Positions 1-11,607 are shown, counted from the first letter of the stretch. The stretch is DNA of 64,000 nt from Nitzschia sp. pyKryTriq1 (GCA_956465555.1 OY101129.1:1178001-1242000); one strand, 5' to 3'. The notes: a model not told the origin generated them from the letters alone. Translations and numbers: made by a program.

Positions 1-3000
1 TGTCATTCATTCGTTGGACCGCCATGGCCATCCACTCGTCGGCCGCTCGAGCATCTTGACGCAATCGAGCATTTTCGGCACGCAGTGTGGATACTTCCGT
101 GGAACCTCCTGGCGTTGAGGCCTCTCCCTGTGCTTGCTGATGAGAGGAAGCGGCAGCTTCTCCCGTCGGGGCTCCCCCTTCGGTAGCGGCACCGGAAGAT
201 GAAGAGGAGCGTTGATACTCTTCTTCCAGACTGGAGTAGGCTTGACTCAACGCTTGCAGTTCCTGTTCCATTCGGTCACGGTCCTCTTGAGCTTCTTGTT
301 CCGACAAACGCAACTTGGTGGCTTCATCTCGTTGTTCCTCGAGTTTCCGATTCATGGCCGCGACGGCTTGTTCATGCTTTTCTTCGGAATGCTTCTTTTC
401 ATTCTGCAAGGCAGAAATTTCTTCCTCCAAGGTTGCCGTCTTGGTCGTCAGCTCACTCAACATGCCGTCCAATTCCGTCGGATTACTCTTGAGACGACGT
501 TGCCATGTCTCGAGTTGATGTTCTTGACTGGCAATCTTGGATTGGGCTTGTTCCAGCTGCACTCGCAATTCTTCCAATTCGGTCGTTTGTTGAGAAAGCA
601 TGCGTTGAAGTGGCTTGATCTTGTTGCTGTTGCTGCTGCTACTGGTACCACCGCCAGAAGTAGCAGAAGTACCGCCCCCTGCCAATAACGCCTCTTGCCC
701 ATCGACCATAGCCACCCGATTGGTGTCATCGTCTTCGTCGTCGTCGTGGTCCACAGCACTGGTTCCGGCCAATTCTTTGACGATGCGCTTTCGAACGACC
801 CATACTGCCTTTTGATACCATTGCGACCAATGTTTGGCTTCCAACTCACATTTCGTCCATGGAAGTCCTACTGCTACTTGCTGTTGTTGTTGTTGTTGTT
901 GTTGTTGAACCTTTTTGAATCCTTCCAAGGCCTTGGTCACTTTGGGAATCCCAATCGTTTGGATCAATTCAAGAATCGATCCCGGAGTCCAACCACCACA
1001 TTCTGCTTCTGTGGCATTGGTCGGAAAGAATTCCATACACAAGCCCAATAGTAGATAGGCGAGTGGTTTGGTGGAAGTAATACTACTCGATGCTGACTTT
1101 GCTTTTGCTTTTGTCGTCGTCGGAGCCGTTGCCAAGGTGGCCAAATGAGTTGACGCCGGACTGCTCAAGAGCGTTTGGACAATGCGAGGAGTTTGATAAA
1201 TGTATTCGCATAAAAATCGATACAACGACCAAACGACGACGTTCTTGTTCATGTTGATGTTGTCATTGGAAGTGGACGATGATGATGATTTTTCTTCTCC
1301 TTCTTCTTCGGCCAACAATACTTCGAGCATGTGATCCAAGGAAGCTTCAGGAGGTGCTGCTCGAAATACCATTTCTCGTGATTCTTCGTCGGCCAAAAAG
1401 ACGGCCAATCCACCCAAGGCACCGGAAAGGAACAAGGTGCGTTGATCGTCACTGACGACTGCTGGAGCAGTGGAATCAGTAGTTGTAGCAGAATTATTGG
1501 GAACAACAAGTAGATTCCCTGCCACGGTATTCCATAGTTTTTGAACGACAGTAGGACCAGGCACTACTGGAGGTTCTTGCGCGCCGCCGCCGCCATCGTC
1601 GTCGTCCATGATGGGGGTGGGGGGTGGTGCCAAGGTATGCAATAGAATTTCATGAATCCGATTCGCATCCAAAATACTTCTCAAGACAGCCAAGGCGGCT
1701 TGACTGATACCCAATTTTTCGTCGAGCGTTATCAGCGTGTCCCCACCAGCAGAACCTCCGCCACCTCCCGTACATACTTTTTCCAACAATCGATCGAGTC
1801 CATTGTGACGATCCATCGTAACGGGATCAGCCAATCGTGTCGCGATCAATTCCAAGGCTTGTTGTTGCAAGGTACAGGAAGGAAAGGCCAAAAAGAAAGT
1901 AGTAGTATTTGCTGTTGTTCCTGGAGGCGGTGGCGTTTGCAAGGCCAATTCCCAAATGAGACTGCACATGCCAGGTGCATATTCGGACCATACCTTGCGT
2001 TTCAAATCGTCGTTATTGTTGTTGTTGTTGTTATCGTCTTGCAAGAGGGCATTGACAATGTGAAGGACTGTCGAAATGACTTTTTCTTCGGATTCCAAAA
2101 GGCATGGATAATCTTGTTGTTGTTGAACTTGAGAGTCGTTGCTGTCGGATGATGGTTTCTTGCTGCCGGCAGCAGTACTAGTTCCCGTTGTCGTTGTTGT
2201 TGTTGTTTGCAATAGAGCATCCAGATCGTCTTCTTCATCGTCCTCGTCCATATTACTGCGAGACGACGACAGGGGTCCCAGCTTTTTCTTCTTCTTGTTG
2301 TTGTTGGTCGTCTTGCTGCTACTGGTCGTTGGTTTCTTTTTCTTCTTCTTTCCCACATAGTCTTGTGGATGCAAAAATTCATCCCCACCCCGTAAATCCA
2401 ACAATTGTGCCAATCTCATGGGTACGGCCGGTCGTTGCCAGACCAATTCTTGAATTGCGGTACTGCCGCTATTCGTAGAGGACGACGACGATGATGTTTG
2501 TTCGACCAATACCTGCACGAGTTGCAACATTTCGACAACGAGAGGATTGCCCTTGGTCAATCCACCATAGACATGCCACGTCATTTCCAACAATTTCGTT
2601 TCCAAATCGCAGGCCAAGACCCAAATTTGGGCCATGGCAGGACTGGTCGATGCCAATTGCATGGCGAGGGGCAAGGCCTGGGTCCGGACGGCTTCTTCCA
2701 ATGGATCTTGATGTTCTTGATCTTGTTCATAGTAGTTTGTCAGTACGTCAGCCAATCGATGCAATCCATTTGGTGCCTCGAGCCATTGAGGATTGGCGAC
2801 CTTGGTATGCAACTTGCTCAGTTGCTCCAAGACTTGGAGGGCCAATACTCGAGTATACGTAGTAGTACTGGTACTAGTACTAGTACTAGTACTACTACTC
2901 GATGATTTGTTTCGATCCATGACATCCAACAGGGCTTCCAAAAGGCGCGACGGAGCCGGTTGGAGTAACGCTTGAACATCCTTGGCGAGATGTTGTTGAT

Positions 3001-3340
3001 AGAGTTGCAAGACGAGCCGGACCGCGTCATCGTCCATCATCACTATGCCTTCTTCGGTATTAGAAGCATTAGCATTAGCACTCGTAGATTTCAATTCTTG
3101 CGCTTGCAACAAATGTACCAGTGATTCGGCCATTTGCTCGTGTTGCCAAATCATCCAAGACATACTACTAGTAGTACTGCCACCAGTACTGGTACTGGCA
3201 CTATCATTCATCATGGCCAACAATGCCTCCAAACTGCTCACGGCATCTTGACCACTGGAAGCACTGACAAATCGATCCATGGCCACTTCGACCTCGGCGG
3301 ACGGTGTCCTACCACTACTACTAGTAGTAGGGTCCGCCAT
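1..3340 (-). CDS. USO1: USO1/p115-like vesicle tethering protein (partial, C-terminus off the window)
   Basis: A single open frame runs without a stop from the ATG at 3340 to the window edge, 1113 codons. Visible residues 1-800 are helical and armadillo-like. Around residue 770-820 the string LLLGLCMEFF, followed by a stretch ending IPKVTKALEGFKK, matches the end of the p115 globular head (LLLGISIYFN...in the family). A poly-Gln run follows, then from about residue 900 a long heptad-rich coiled coil (for example MLSQQTTELEELRVQLEQAQ). Globular ARM head plus coiled-coil tail is the USO1/p115 architecture; in other eukaryotes this homodimer tethers ER-to-Golgi COPI/COPII vesicles. Low-complexity insertions (Ser/Thr, Lys/Asn, Gly) interrupt the head. 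The acidic C-terminal end is not in the window. The family call is by memory of head motifs; a generic ARM/coiled-coil protein is the alternative. Confidence 0.6.
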   Translation of the reverse strand, partial: MADPTTSSSGRTPSAEVEVAMDRFVSASSGQDAVSSLEALLAMMNDSASTSTGGSTTSSMSWMIWQHEQMAESLVHLLQAQELKSTSANANASNTEEGIVMMDDDAVRLVLQLYQQHLAKDVQALLQPAPSRLLEALLDVMDRNKSSSSSTSTSTSTSTTTYTRVLALQVLEQLSKLHTKVANPQWLEAPNGLHRLADVLTNYYEQDQEHQDPLEEAVRTQALPLAMQLASTSPAMAQIWVLACDLETKLLEMTWHVYGGLTKGNPLVVEMLQLVQVLVEQTSSSSSSTNSGSTAIQELVWQRPAVPMRLAQLLDLRGGDEFLHPQDYVGKKKKKKPTTSSSKTTNNNKKKKKLGPLSSSRSNMDEDDEEDDLDALLQTTTTTTTGTSTAAGSKKPSSDSNDSQVQQQQDYPCLLESEEKVISTVLHIVNALLQDDNNNNNNNDDLKRKVWSEYAPGMCSLIWELALQTPPPPGTTANTTTFFLAFPSCTLQQQALELIATRLADPVTMDRHNGLDRLLEKVCTGGGGGSAGGDTLITLDEKLGISQAALAVLRSILDANRIHEILLHTLAPPPTPIMDDDDGGGGAQEPPVVPGPTVVQKLWNTVAGNLLVVPNNSATTTDSTAPAVVSDDQRTLFLSGALGGLAVFLADEESREMVFRAAPPEASLDHMLEVLLAEEEGEEKSSSSSTSNDNINMNKNVVVWSLYRFLCEYIYQTPRIVQTLLSSPASTHLATLATAPTTTKAKAKSASSSITSTKPLAYLLLGLCMEFFPTNATEAECGGWTPGSILELIQTIGIPKVTKALEGFKKVQQQQQQQQQQVAVGLPWTKCELEAKHWSQWYQKAVWVVRKRIVKELAGTSAVDHDDDEDDDTNRVAMVDGQEALLAGGGTSATSGGGTSSSSNSNKIKPLQRMLSQQTTELEELRVQLEQAQSKIASQEHQLETWQRRLKSNPTELDGMLSELTTKTATLEEEISALQNEKKHSEEKHEQAVAAMNRKLEEQRDEATKLRLSEQEAQEDRDRMEQELQALSQAYSSLEEEYQRSSSSSGAATEGGAPTGEAAASSHQQAQGEASTPGGSTEVSTLRAENARLRQDARAADEWMAMAVQRMND

Positions 3341-4104
3341 GGCGTTGTTGTGGTTGTGGTTGCGGTTGCTGTGGTGGTTGTGGTGGTTGTGGTGGTTGTG
3401 GTGGTTGTGGTTGAATGAATGAATGAATGGATGTATGCTTGATTGCTAATATAACTCAATCAATCAATCAATCAATCAACAGATGGCGATGATTCGTACA
3501 GTGGCAGGCTACAAGTAGATTAGGATAGCATAGGATCGATTGGATAGGATCTCAAAACATAACAACGCACATGATGCTGCTCATCCATGGTCGATCGACG
3601 ACGACTTTTTATCGCGCTGCTTTTTACCGTATGTGCCGATCACGATCCTCCCAATGCTGCTGTATGGCGCGCGCGTGCAATCTCTGTTGTGGCGAAGGAC
3701 GGACGTCCTGACGAAATCATATCAGTCATGTCAGTCGTCATGTCAGTCATTTCTGTGAAAGTCTGTCCTTCAGCCGCGCACGCACGCATGCTTGCACGCA
3801 AGCACGCCCAAGCGCGGAGAGAAGACATCGAAGCGAAGAATAAGGAACAAGATCGTCGCGTTGCGAAGCGCGCGAAGGAAGCCCGGAGAACGAAGCCTCA
3901 AAATGGCCTGAATGCGATGATGCGATGATAGAAGATCGCGATGTTCCATCTCGAATGAATCTCGCGGCTCGCGGCGATGCGAGACATCACAATAAGATCT
4001 TCAAAAGTGTTCCCAAGAAGGATTTCGCATTATTTTATTTTATTGACACACAGCACATCTATATCTACTACTACCCATAATATCCATCCATCCATCCATC
4101 CATC
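3341..4104. other. Intergenic region between divergent genes, with simple repeats
   Basis: This is the shared upstream region of the USO1-like gene (minus) and the G6PDH-6PGDH gene (plus). It holds a GTGGTT-type repeat at 3341-3412, GAAT repeats at about 3413-3430, CAAT repeats at 3457-3480, a TGTCAGTCA-like repeat at about 3722-3752, and ATCC repeats at 4081-4104 abutting the plus-strand ATG. No convincing small gene was found; a 113-codon plus-strand frame at 3587-3928 looks like chance. Confidence 0.6.
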
Positions 4105-7100
4105 ATGCCCGCCACTTCTACCAAGCCATTTCTATCCCAAGCAAGTTCTACTGCCCTCGAGGGTGCATCGGCCGAACAAATCGAATGGCTGACTGACAGT
4201 TTGTTGACGATTGTGGTGGTGGGAGCGTCCGGTGACTTGGCCAAGAAAAAGACGTATCCCTCGCTGTTGAATCTATTCGCCGACGGATTGTTGCCCAAGG
4301 ACACTGTGATTTGGGGATATGCTCGCTCGAGTCTCACCGATGATGAACTTCGAGAGCGAATTCGTCCGTACTTGCTGAAATCATCCGATGGGCATCATCC
4401 CCAAGAAACAGTGGAAACATTTCTGCAAACCTGTCGCTACCAAGGTGGGAAGGGCTACGGCGATGTGGAAGCCTTTGGGGCGCTCCAAAAGGCCATGGAA
4501 GAAAAGGAATCATCATCATCGTCATCATCATCATCGTCGTCGTCATCGTCGGAACTCAAGGGCTACAATCGCTTGTTTTATTTTGCCATTCCTCCCAATG
4601 TCTTTGCCGAGACGGGACTGGCGATCAAAAAGACTTGCATGCAGGACGAAGACAAAGGCTGGACCCGTCTCATTGTCGAAAAGCCGTTTGGACGGGACCT
4701 TGAGAGTTTTGAGGTACGCACAGTACTTGGATGATTGTTTCTATGATGATGTTTTGAATTTGATTAATATTATTGTTTCAAGAATGTGCTTTGATTCTTC
4801 TCACTCCTTTTTTATTTTTCTATTTTCTACTACTACTACTACTACGTAGGAGCTCAATGCGACACTGAGTCAACACTTTTCGGAAAAACATATTTATCGC
4901 ATCGACCACTATCTGGGCAAAGAAATGGTACAAAATCTTACCGTCATGCGGTTTGCCAATACCTGGACGGAACGGATTTGGAATGCCGACAATGTTCGAA
5001 CAATTATTTGTACCTTCAAGGAACCATTCGGGACCGATGGACGTGGAGGGTAAGAACTTATGATTATTTTATCAATCAATATTCATTCATTCGTTCATTG
5101 TTTGATTCATTCATTCGTTCTTGTTTGCTTGCTTCCATCTTGGATTCATTCCTTTTTACTCACCACTTCACGAATGATATATGTATGCATGCCTTTATTA
5201 CTCCCATTATAATAAATCTCAGATACTTTGACAAGTATGGAATCATTCGTGATATTCTGCAAAATCATTTGCTTCAAGTGTTGACGCTGTTGACCATGGA
5301 GGCTCCCGTAACAGGTACGTCAATAATATTTGTGGATTGATTCAAGTTACATTCTAATCGGGATTAATCTTTGATGCTTTCTTATACTGACTCTTTTCGG
5401 TTTGATTTCTTTCTTTCTTTCTTTCGTTTTCAGTCGAAGGACCTGGTGCCGGAAAGGCCATTCGAGATGCCAAGGTGGCCGTCTTGAATTCGATTCCACC
5501 CATTCAATTGTGTGATGTCGTATTGGGACAATACGAAAACTATGCGGATGATCCTTCCATTGAAGATAAAGATACCAATACTCCCACCTTTGCCGTCATT
5601 CGCCTCAAGATTAACAATCCTCGCTGGCATGGAGTGCCGATTATTCTCAAAGCGGGAAAAGCTTTGGATGAACGCAAGGCGGAAATGAGAATTCAATTCA
5701 AGGATGCTCCGGCTGCGGGCTTTTTATTCTCGGATCATACCTGTCCCAGGAATGAGCTGGGTACGTACGTAGCTAGCCTACTATACTTGTCGTAACATCA
5801 TCAATCGAAGACTGGAGCCAACGATCTGACACATTATCATCATCATCATCATCCTCATTATGCTTTTTGTTCCCTTTTGGCATTTTTGGGTTGCTCCTTT
5901 GTTTCTTGTTTTGTAAAACAGTCTTGCGCATGCAACCGAGCGAAGCCGTCTACCTCAAGACCAACGTCAAAAGTCCTGGATTTTCGGCCAAGCCGGTGCA
6001 GTCGGAGCTGGATTTGAATTACGACACGGTAAGCCTTGATCTTTTCATGTCTACGAGGGCGAAGTCTTGCGCAAGAACAAAAAGAATTTACATGGACTGA
6101 CTCGTCTTCTTTCTTCTTCTCCATCTTCCTCCTTCTCCCACTCTTCCTCTTTAGCGTTACTTTGCCACCGACAGGAGCGTGGGATCCAACCCCGATGCGT
6201 ATACTCGCCTTATTCTAGACGTCCTCCAAGGAAAGCAAATGGCCTTTGTCCGGGATGATGAACTTCGTCGTGCCTGGGAGATATTTACTCCCATTCTTCA
6301 TAAAATTGAAAAGGAAAAGATCCGTCCCATCATCTACAAGCAAGGTTCGCGTGGTCCCAAAGAGGCCGACGACTTTATCTCCAAACAAGGTGGATATACA
6401 CGCAACGAGTATTACACCTTTTATGCTGCGGACGAAGCTGTGAACAAAGCTGCTTCAGAAGAGGATTCTTCCAAGAAGCAGGAAAAGAAGACGGTAGGAT
6501 TCGCGCCGGGACAGTTTGTCGAGTTTGAAAAGTGTGATATCGGACTATGGGGTCTTGCCGTCATGGGTCAAAACTTTGCTCTCAATATGGCTTCGCATGG
6601 ATTCAAAGTTGCAGTGGGAAATCGTTCTCCCGAAAAGGTAGATATGACCGTCCAACGTGCTCGGGAGGAAGGAAATCTTCCGCTCGTGGGGGCCAAGTCC
6701 GTGAAGGAATTTGTGGATCGACTGTCCACGCCCCGCAAGGTGGTCATCTTGGTCCAAGCGGGTAAGCCCGTCGACGAAACAATTGCTCAGCTATCTGAAT
6801 TCTTGGAGCCTGGCGATGTTATTATCGATGGGGGAAACGAATGGTTTCCCAATAGCATCGAGCGGGCCAAGGTATTGATGCCAAAAAAGATTAATTTTAT
6901 TGGAATGGGTATTTCCGGAGGCGAAGAGGGCGCCCGAAACGGGCCTAGTTTGATGCCCGGTGGTCCCAAGGAAGCCTACGACCTAGTGGCACCCATCTTT
7001 ACCAAGTGTGCGGCGCAAGTGGAACGTACTGGACCATGTGTGGCCTATCTAGGCCCAGTCGGAAGCGGAAACTACGTCAAGGTAAGCAATTGCGCAGTAC

Positions 7101-8068
7101 GTATGGCTTCTTCTCGCAGAATACTTTTCTTACCCTATCCTTCCTTTGACGCGTAGACTGTTCACAATGGCATTGAGTATGGCGACATGCAGCTCATCGC
7201 GGAGGTGTATGACGTCTTGAAACATGTTTTGGGAATGAATAACGACGAGATTGCCGACCTCTTTGCTGAGTGGAACAAAGGTGAACTTCAGTCGTACCTT
7301 ATCGAAATCACCGAAAAGATTTTCCGAAAGAAGGAAGATGACGGATCCTACACTGTCGACACGATCCTCGACAAGACTGGAATGAAAGGCACTGGCAAAT
7401 GGACGATCCAAGAAGCAGCGGAACGAGGTGTGGCGGCTCCCACCATGGCAGCCTCGCTCGACAGTCGAATGATAAGCGGCCGTAAAGAAGAGCGCGTGGC
7501 AGCATCCAAAGTATTGGCAGCACCAATGATTGAGCCGGCCGACCGAGCTCAGGTAATCTCGGACCTTCGAGCTGCCCTCTATGCATCCAAGGTGTGTTCA
7601 TACGCACAGGGATTATGCTTGATCAAGGCCGCCTCGGACGAGTTTGGATGGGGCATTGACCTTTCGGAATGCGCTCGCCTCTGGATGGGCGGGTGCATTA
7701 TTCGGGCCAAGTTGCTGGATCGTATCCAGATGGCCTTTTCCGAGCAACCGAATCTGCCCAACTTGCTGGTTGACCCAGGATTTGCGGCGGAAATGAATGA
7801 GCGATCTACGCCCTGGCGTCGTGTCGTGGCCCTCTGCATTACGAGTGGTATTGCTTGCCCGTCCTTGTGCAGCTCTTTGACGTACTTTGATTCGTACCGT
7901 CGTGAGAGCTTGCCTGCCAACCTTACGCAAGCACAAAGGGATTTCTTCGGCGGTCACACGTATGAACGTGTCGACAAGCCAGGACGTTTCCACACGGCTT
8001 GGACCGACGCCCACAAGGATATCGGTGATGCTAATCAGCGAACAGCTGGAGAAAGCCTTCAGACTTGA
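4105..8068 (+). CDS. G6PD/PGD: Glucose-6-phosphate dehydrogenase / 6-phosphogluconate dehydrogenase fusion
   Basis: Seven exons (4105-4713, 4850-5049, 5223-5314, 5434-5760, 5922-6028, 6155-7081, 7157-8068), all with GT-AG borders, encode 1057 residues. The N-terminal half is G6PDH: NADP-binding GASGDLAKK at residues 40-48 and the substrate-site motif RIDHYLGKE at 220-228. A linker of about 50 residues leads to 6PGDH, with NADP motif GLWGLAVMG at 575-583, then [28 protein letters not shown] and [13 protein letters not shown]. The protein thus covers both NADPH-forming steps of the oxidative pentose phosphate pathway; no 6-phosphogluconolactonase domain lies between. No signal peptide or transit peptide is visible, so it is probably cytosolic. 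A poly-Ser run at about 134-149 sits inside the G6PDH half. I recall similar fusions in other stramenopiles. Confidence 0.96.
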
Positions 8069-8284
8069 AAAAGAAATGGTAGACGATGGGACGATGTGAC
8101 GGACTGAGACTTTTATTTTACACGGTTGGCTCTAGCGAGCCTTGTAGCTTTTTAATAGTAATGGTAGCGGTAACAAACAATAGTACATTCATTGTATCAG
8201 CGTGCCATGTGATTATTCGGCGTGCATTCTAGCTTCTTTTAGAGTACGGCAGACCTGTTGTTGTGTGCTACAAATGCTATTGAA

Positions 8285-9439
8285 TTACTCACTTCGATGC
8301 AAGGTGGAATTTCTGGTAAGAGACCTCGTAGAGGAGTGGACCGACAGTTCCAACAATGAACGGCGTCCATACCTCCCCGAAGCACTATTTGTACGTGTCA
8401 TAGCCATGGATGTCATCGAATTATCCGTACTCTTTGTTTGCGCCGCACGCTCGGCGACTGACGCCATAATGTTTGCTACTGCCATTCTTGTTGGTGGTGG
8501 GCAATCGACAACAAAGTCACCGCATGCTCTGTTCTGCGTCTCCAAAATTTCATCCCACATTCCTACTGCTGGAGGCGAAACATCAGAGTCGGCAACGATC
8601 CCATATCCACCGCCATCATTCATTTCTTGGATCATTTTCAGGATAAGGGTTCGTTCCGACCAAGAAGATGATTGGCTCACCGACTGTACTTCTTCGTCTT
8701 CTTTTTCACCGACAGGAGGAGAGAACTCTTCCATATTACTAGTAGGGGTGAACTTTTCCTCACATAATTGGTTCAGTATAATATGTTCCAGCTGATCATC
8801 TTCAGCATAGTCGCCTGGAGAAAAGCCATCATGGATTTGAACTTCTTCTTGTTCGCCCGACTCGTCGTTGGTAAGGTCAGAGATCATTCGATCGACACCG
8901 CGCTCTGGAAGTACTACCTGTAGTACTAGCAGTGGAGCTTGTTCTTCTCGAATCGTCCTTTCTCGGCTATCCAAAAGAACAACAATCTCATCGTCCCCGG
9001 CGGGACCTTCGGGTATTATCTTGTCATCCGGCTGATAAAGATTGTTGGCGACATTCGCAATTTGGCTTTGTGGTGGATCGAGATCGACGAGGTTGGCAGC
9101 AAGAATTTCCCCATCATCATGATTTGCTGGTGTTACGAATACGGAGGGACGAGGAACAATAGCGAGCCTTGGAGCATGATTGATAGCAGATGTATTGATA
9201 GTGTTGCTGTTTGGCCCCGGCTTTTGGTTCATTTGATAAATGTCCTCCACCAACATCATGGTGGTAGGAGCAGCAGCACTCCTACCAGTAGGCCCGCATG
9301 TTGATTCTTCATGATTGTTTTCGCCGTGGCATCTTCTTGTTGCCACCACTTCTTTCTTTCTTCGGCACCAGCCAACAATATTATGTCCACACAGGTCTTT
9401 TACTCTACCGAACGGATGGAAAGTTTTCTTATTTGACAT
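8285..9439 (-). CDS. Hypothetical protein, 384 residues
   Basis: An uninterrupted frame starts at the ATG at 9439 and stops at 8285. The N-terminus has a Cys/His-containing patch (CGHNIVGWCRRKK, residues 17-29), the middle is acidic (EQEEVQIHDGFSPGDYAEDD) and the C-terminus is Ser/Arg-rich. Composition differs from the shadow frames and looks coding, with aperiodic hydrophobic stretches such as LILKMIQEMND. I do not recognise the family. The gene converges on the end of the G6PDH-6PGDH gene with about 215 bp between them. A strong donor-like GTGAGTAA lies at the stop codon, so an alternative spliced C-terminus cannot be excluded, although the nearest acceptor would make an implausibly short 38-nt intron. 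Confidence 0.6.
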   Translation of the reverse strand: MSNKKTFHPFGRVKDLCGHNIVGWCRRKKEVVATRRCHGENNHEESTCGPTGRSAAAPTTMMLVEDIYQMNQKPGPNSNTINTSAINHAPRLAIVPRPSVFVTPANHDDGEILAANLVDLDPPQSQIANVANNLYQPDDKIIPEGPAGDDEIVVLLDSRERTIREEQAPLLVLQVVLPERGVDRMISDLTNDESGEQEEVQIHDGFSPGDYAEDDQLEHIILNQLCEEKFTPTSNMEEFSPPVGEKEDEEVQSVSQSSSWSERTLILKMIQEMNDGGGYGIVADSDVSPPAVGMWDEILETQNRACGDFVVDCPPPTRMAVANIMASVAERAAQTKSTDNSMTSMAMTRTNSASGRYGRRSLLELSVHSSTRSLTRNSTLHRSE

Positions 9440-10724
9440 GGTGTTTTTTTGCTTTGATGTAAAATAATTGTTTGTGAGAAAGGGGTAGACTTACTTTTCT
9501 CTACTACTATACTACTAATAGCGTTTGTTCGTCGTCGTAATTTCGTAATTCATAGAGGGAGCTAATAATCCAAATCAATCTTGGTCGTGCCGTTGCATCA
9601 TGACGACGACGATGTTGTGCTTCATTCTCCTTTTTCGGCGAAAGAGCCAGTCGTGCCGCCATAAATAATGCACTGTATTTATGCTTTCAATCTTATGATG
9701 TGCCGACCGGCGCGGCGAATGGCCAACTCCGCGAAACATTGCATGCATGAAGAGTCGTCGTCTGTTCTACTGCTCTAGTAGTGGTAGGTTGTGTTGGTAC
9801 CAGGTACGCCAATACCGGCGGTACAAGTCGTCCTACGTAGTAGTACAGTACCGTATTTCGGGGCCACTTTGCCTTCGCTCCACAGTACTATTACTACTAC
9901 TGTACTAAAATAACAAACTCGATGTTGTTTCGGGGAACAACTTGTCGGTCGTTATCTGACTTAAGTACGCGCTTTCGTGAAGTACGCCATTTCACGAATA
10001 GGAAAGAAAGCATAAGTAGCAGTACTACTCGTACCGAAATACCCGGTTTGCACCTAGAATCCTGTGGAAAAGCTACCAAGATGAATCCAGAAGAGCAATG
10101 GAAATTTGAGGAGGAGCTATATGTTTGAGCTGAATGAGAAAAGCTCAGAAATCGGAAAAGACACGAATTGCAACACGCTCTTGAGAATCACTACAACAAC
10201 AAGCTCTTGGAACTACCAAGTTTCCTTTTATTTTTTTCATTTCCCGCCCGCCCGCCCGGACCGTCCTAGCACATGCATGATCGGAAGGTCCGCTTTGTGG
10301 AAACTATGGTCATTCTTCTACGGCCATGGCGACCCACTCAGTGCTGACTAGAACCTCGTGTGTCTGCCATCATGTGTCCATGGCCGTCGGGTGGTCGTAC
10401 TTATAAACCACCACTTCTTCTGTATCTTTTGTATGACCGATAACCATAGTTGTCTGTCCGCCCTTTCCGGATATTTAAATCATCCATCCATGCACGCGCA
10501 TCACATCCATTCTTTCTCTTTGCGGTTTGCGGTGTCACATCATACTTCTTCTCCTTCCTTCCATCATTTTCGCCCTCATGCATCTCTCCATTCTGTATGT
10601 ATTACAGTACAGTAAGAGTACCGGCAGTAGCTACTAGTAGAGTACTCTCTCAAATCGACGACGATCCCACACGGAGTCATTACCACCGGATAAAAACAAT
10701 ATCATCATCATCATCATCATCAGT
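9440..10724. other. Intergenic region, 1.3 kb, no gene seen
   Basis: The stretch between two divergent genes has CTA/TAG triplets with ACTAGT-type switches (about 9500-9530 and 10630-10645), GTAC-rich patches (9800-9850, 10600-10620), a CCCG repeat at about 10246-10259 and an ATC repeat just before the TLC gene (10701-10720). No frame in it has the look of a protein. Confidence 0.5.
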
Positions 10725-11309
10725 ATGTTGCCCCCCTCAGACCTTGCTTCTTCCTTTTGGAGGGTTTTTAATTCCGATGACTCGTGGCTGCCATTCGTTC
10801 TTTCCTTTTTCTTTTGGATGTCCGTTTGGATTTATTACCGTTGGATCCAAGGCGACGATTACTCGAAATGGTACAAGATTCATACCCTTCATCACGTGGT
10901 AGCCATTACGTTGGGCTCTCTCAGTCTCTACTTTGACGACAATTCCATCTTTCACGAACGAATTGGCATCTTGTTCAGTATGCCGTACTTCATGGTGGAT
11001 ATTTTGGATTGTCTCTACGTTGAACATTTGACGTATATATTGCACGGTGCCATTTGTTTGGGATTGGGATTGTGCAATTACAATCTGCCCCTCTTGATGA
11101 CGTTGCGCATGAATTCCAAGGCAGTCTTTATTGAATCGTCGTCGATTTTACTCTATCAAGTCAAACAAAATCGAAATCCGATCCTCTTTGGAATCTTTGC
11201 CTTGAATTATACCTTGTGTCGGATTGTTTGGATTCCCATCATGGGACGACAATTGTACCTGTCGGGAAAGATGGAATGGTATCATCCCATTATGATTGCC
11301 TTGGCTATA
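10725..11309 (+). CDS. TLC-domain multi-pass membrane protein (3' end lost in assembly gap)
   Basis: From the ATG at 10725 the frame gives 195 residues and then enters a run of N. Several hydrophobic segments are visible (WLPFVLSFFFWMSVWIYY at about 20-37; others near 55-70, 80-90, 105-120, 150-165). Around residue 50-60, WYKIHTLHHVVAITLGS, and around 88-110, MPYFMVDILDCLYVEHLTYI, have the spacing of conserved TLC (TRAM-LAG1-CLN8) motifs, including the paired His. TLC proteins include ceramide synthases and the TLCD lipid-remodelling proteins of ER and plasma membrane. The ceramide-synthase Lag motif is not clear, so a TLCD4-like role is the better guess. The last membrane helices and stop are missing because of the gap. 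Confidence 0.7.
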
Positions 11310-11509
11310 NNNNNNNNNNNNNNNNNNNNNNNNNNNNNNNNNNNNNNNNNNNNNNNNNNNNNNNNNNNNNNNNNNNNNNNNNNNNNNNNNNNNNNNNNNN
11401 NNNNNNNNNNNNNNNNNNNNNNNNNNNNNNNNNNNNNNNNNNNNNNNNNNNNNNNNNNNNNNNNNNNNNNNNNNNNNNNNNNNNNNNNNNNNNNNNNNNN
11501 NNNNNNNNN
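11310..11509. other. Assembly gap, 200 N
   Basis: Exactly 200 ambiguous bases, a round number that suggests a placeholder rather than a measured length. It interrupts the TLC-domain gene and possibly the start of a convergent minus-strand gene. Confidence 1.
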
Positions 11510-11607
11510 CCATTGACCATGACCAAAACTCGTTCCGAAACAAGTAGGCCAAGAACGGCAGAAAGTACCAACAGGAAGGAAGCACCAGCAGGGAGGACCG
11601 ATTTCAT
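11510..11607 (-). CDS. Possible start of a secreted or membrane protein, cut by the gap
   Basis: On the minus strand an ATG at 11607 opens 32 codons before the gap: MKSVLPAGASFLLVLSAVLG followed by LLVSERVLV. A basic start and a hydrophobic core look like a signal peptide or anchor. The frame is too short to be sure and could be chance; it would converge with the TLC gene inside the gap. Confidence 0.25.

Noticed and set aside
3587-3928. 113-codon plus-strand frame upstream of the G6PDH-6PGDH gene
   Set aside because: Composition reflects CGCA and GAAG repeats; no start context or family.
8245-8289. Donor-like GTGAGTAA at the stop of the gene at 8285-9439
   Set aside because: The nearest acceptor would make a 38-nt intron, shorter than any other here; the unspliced stop is preferred.
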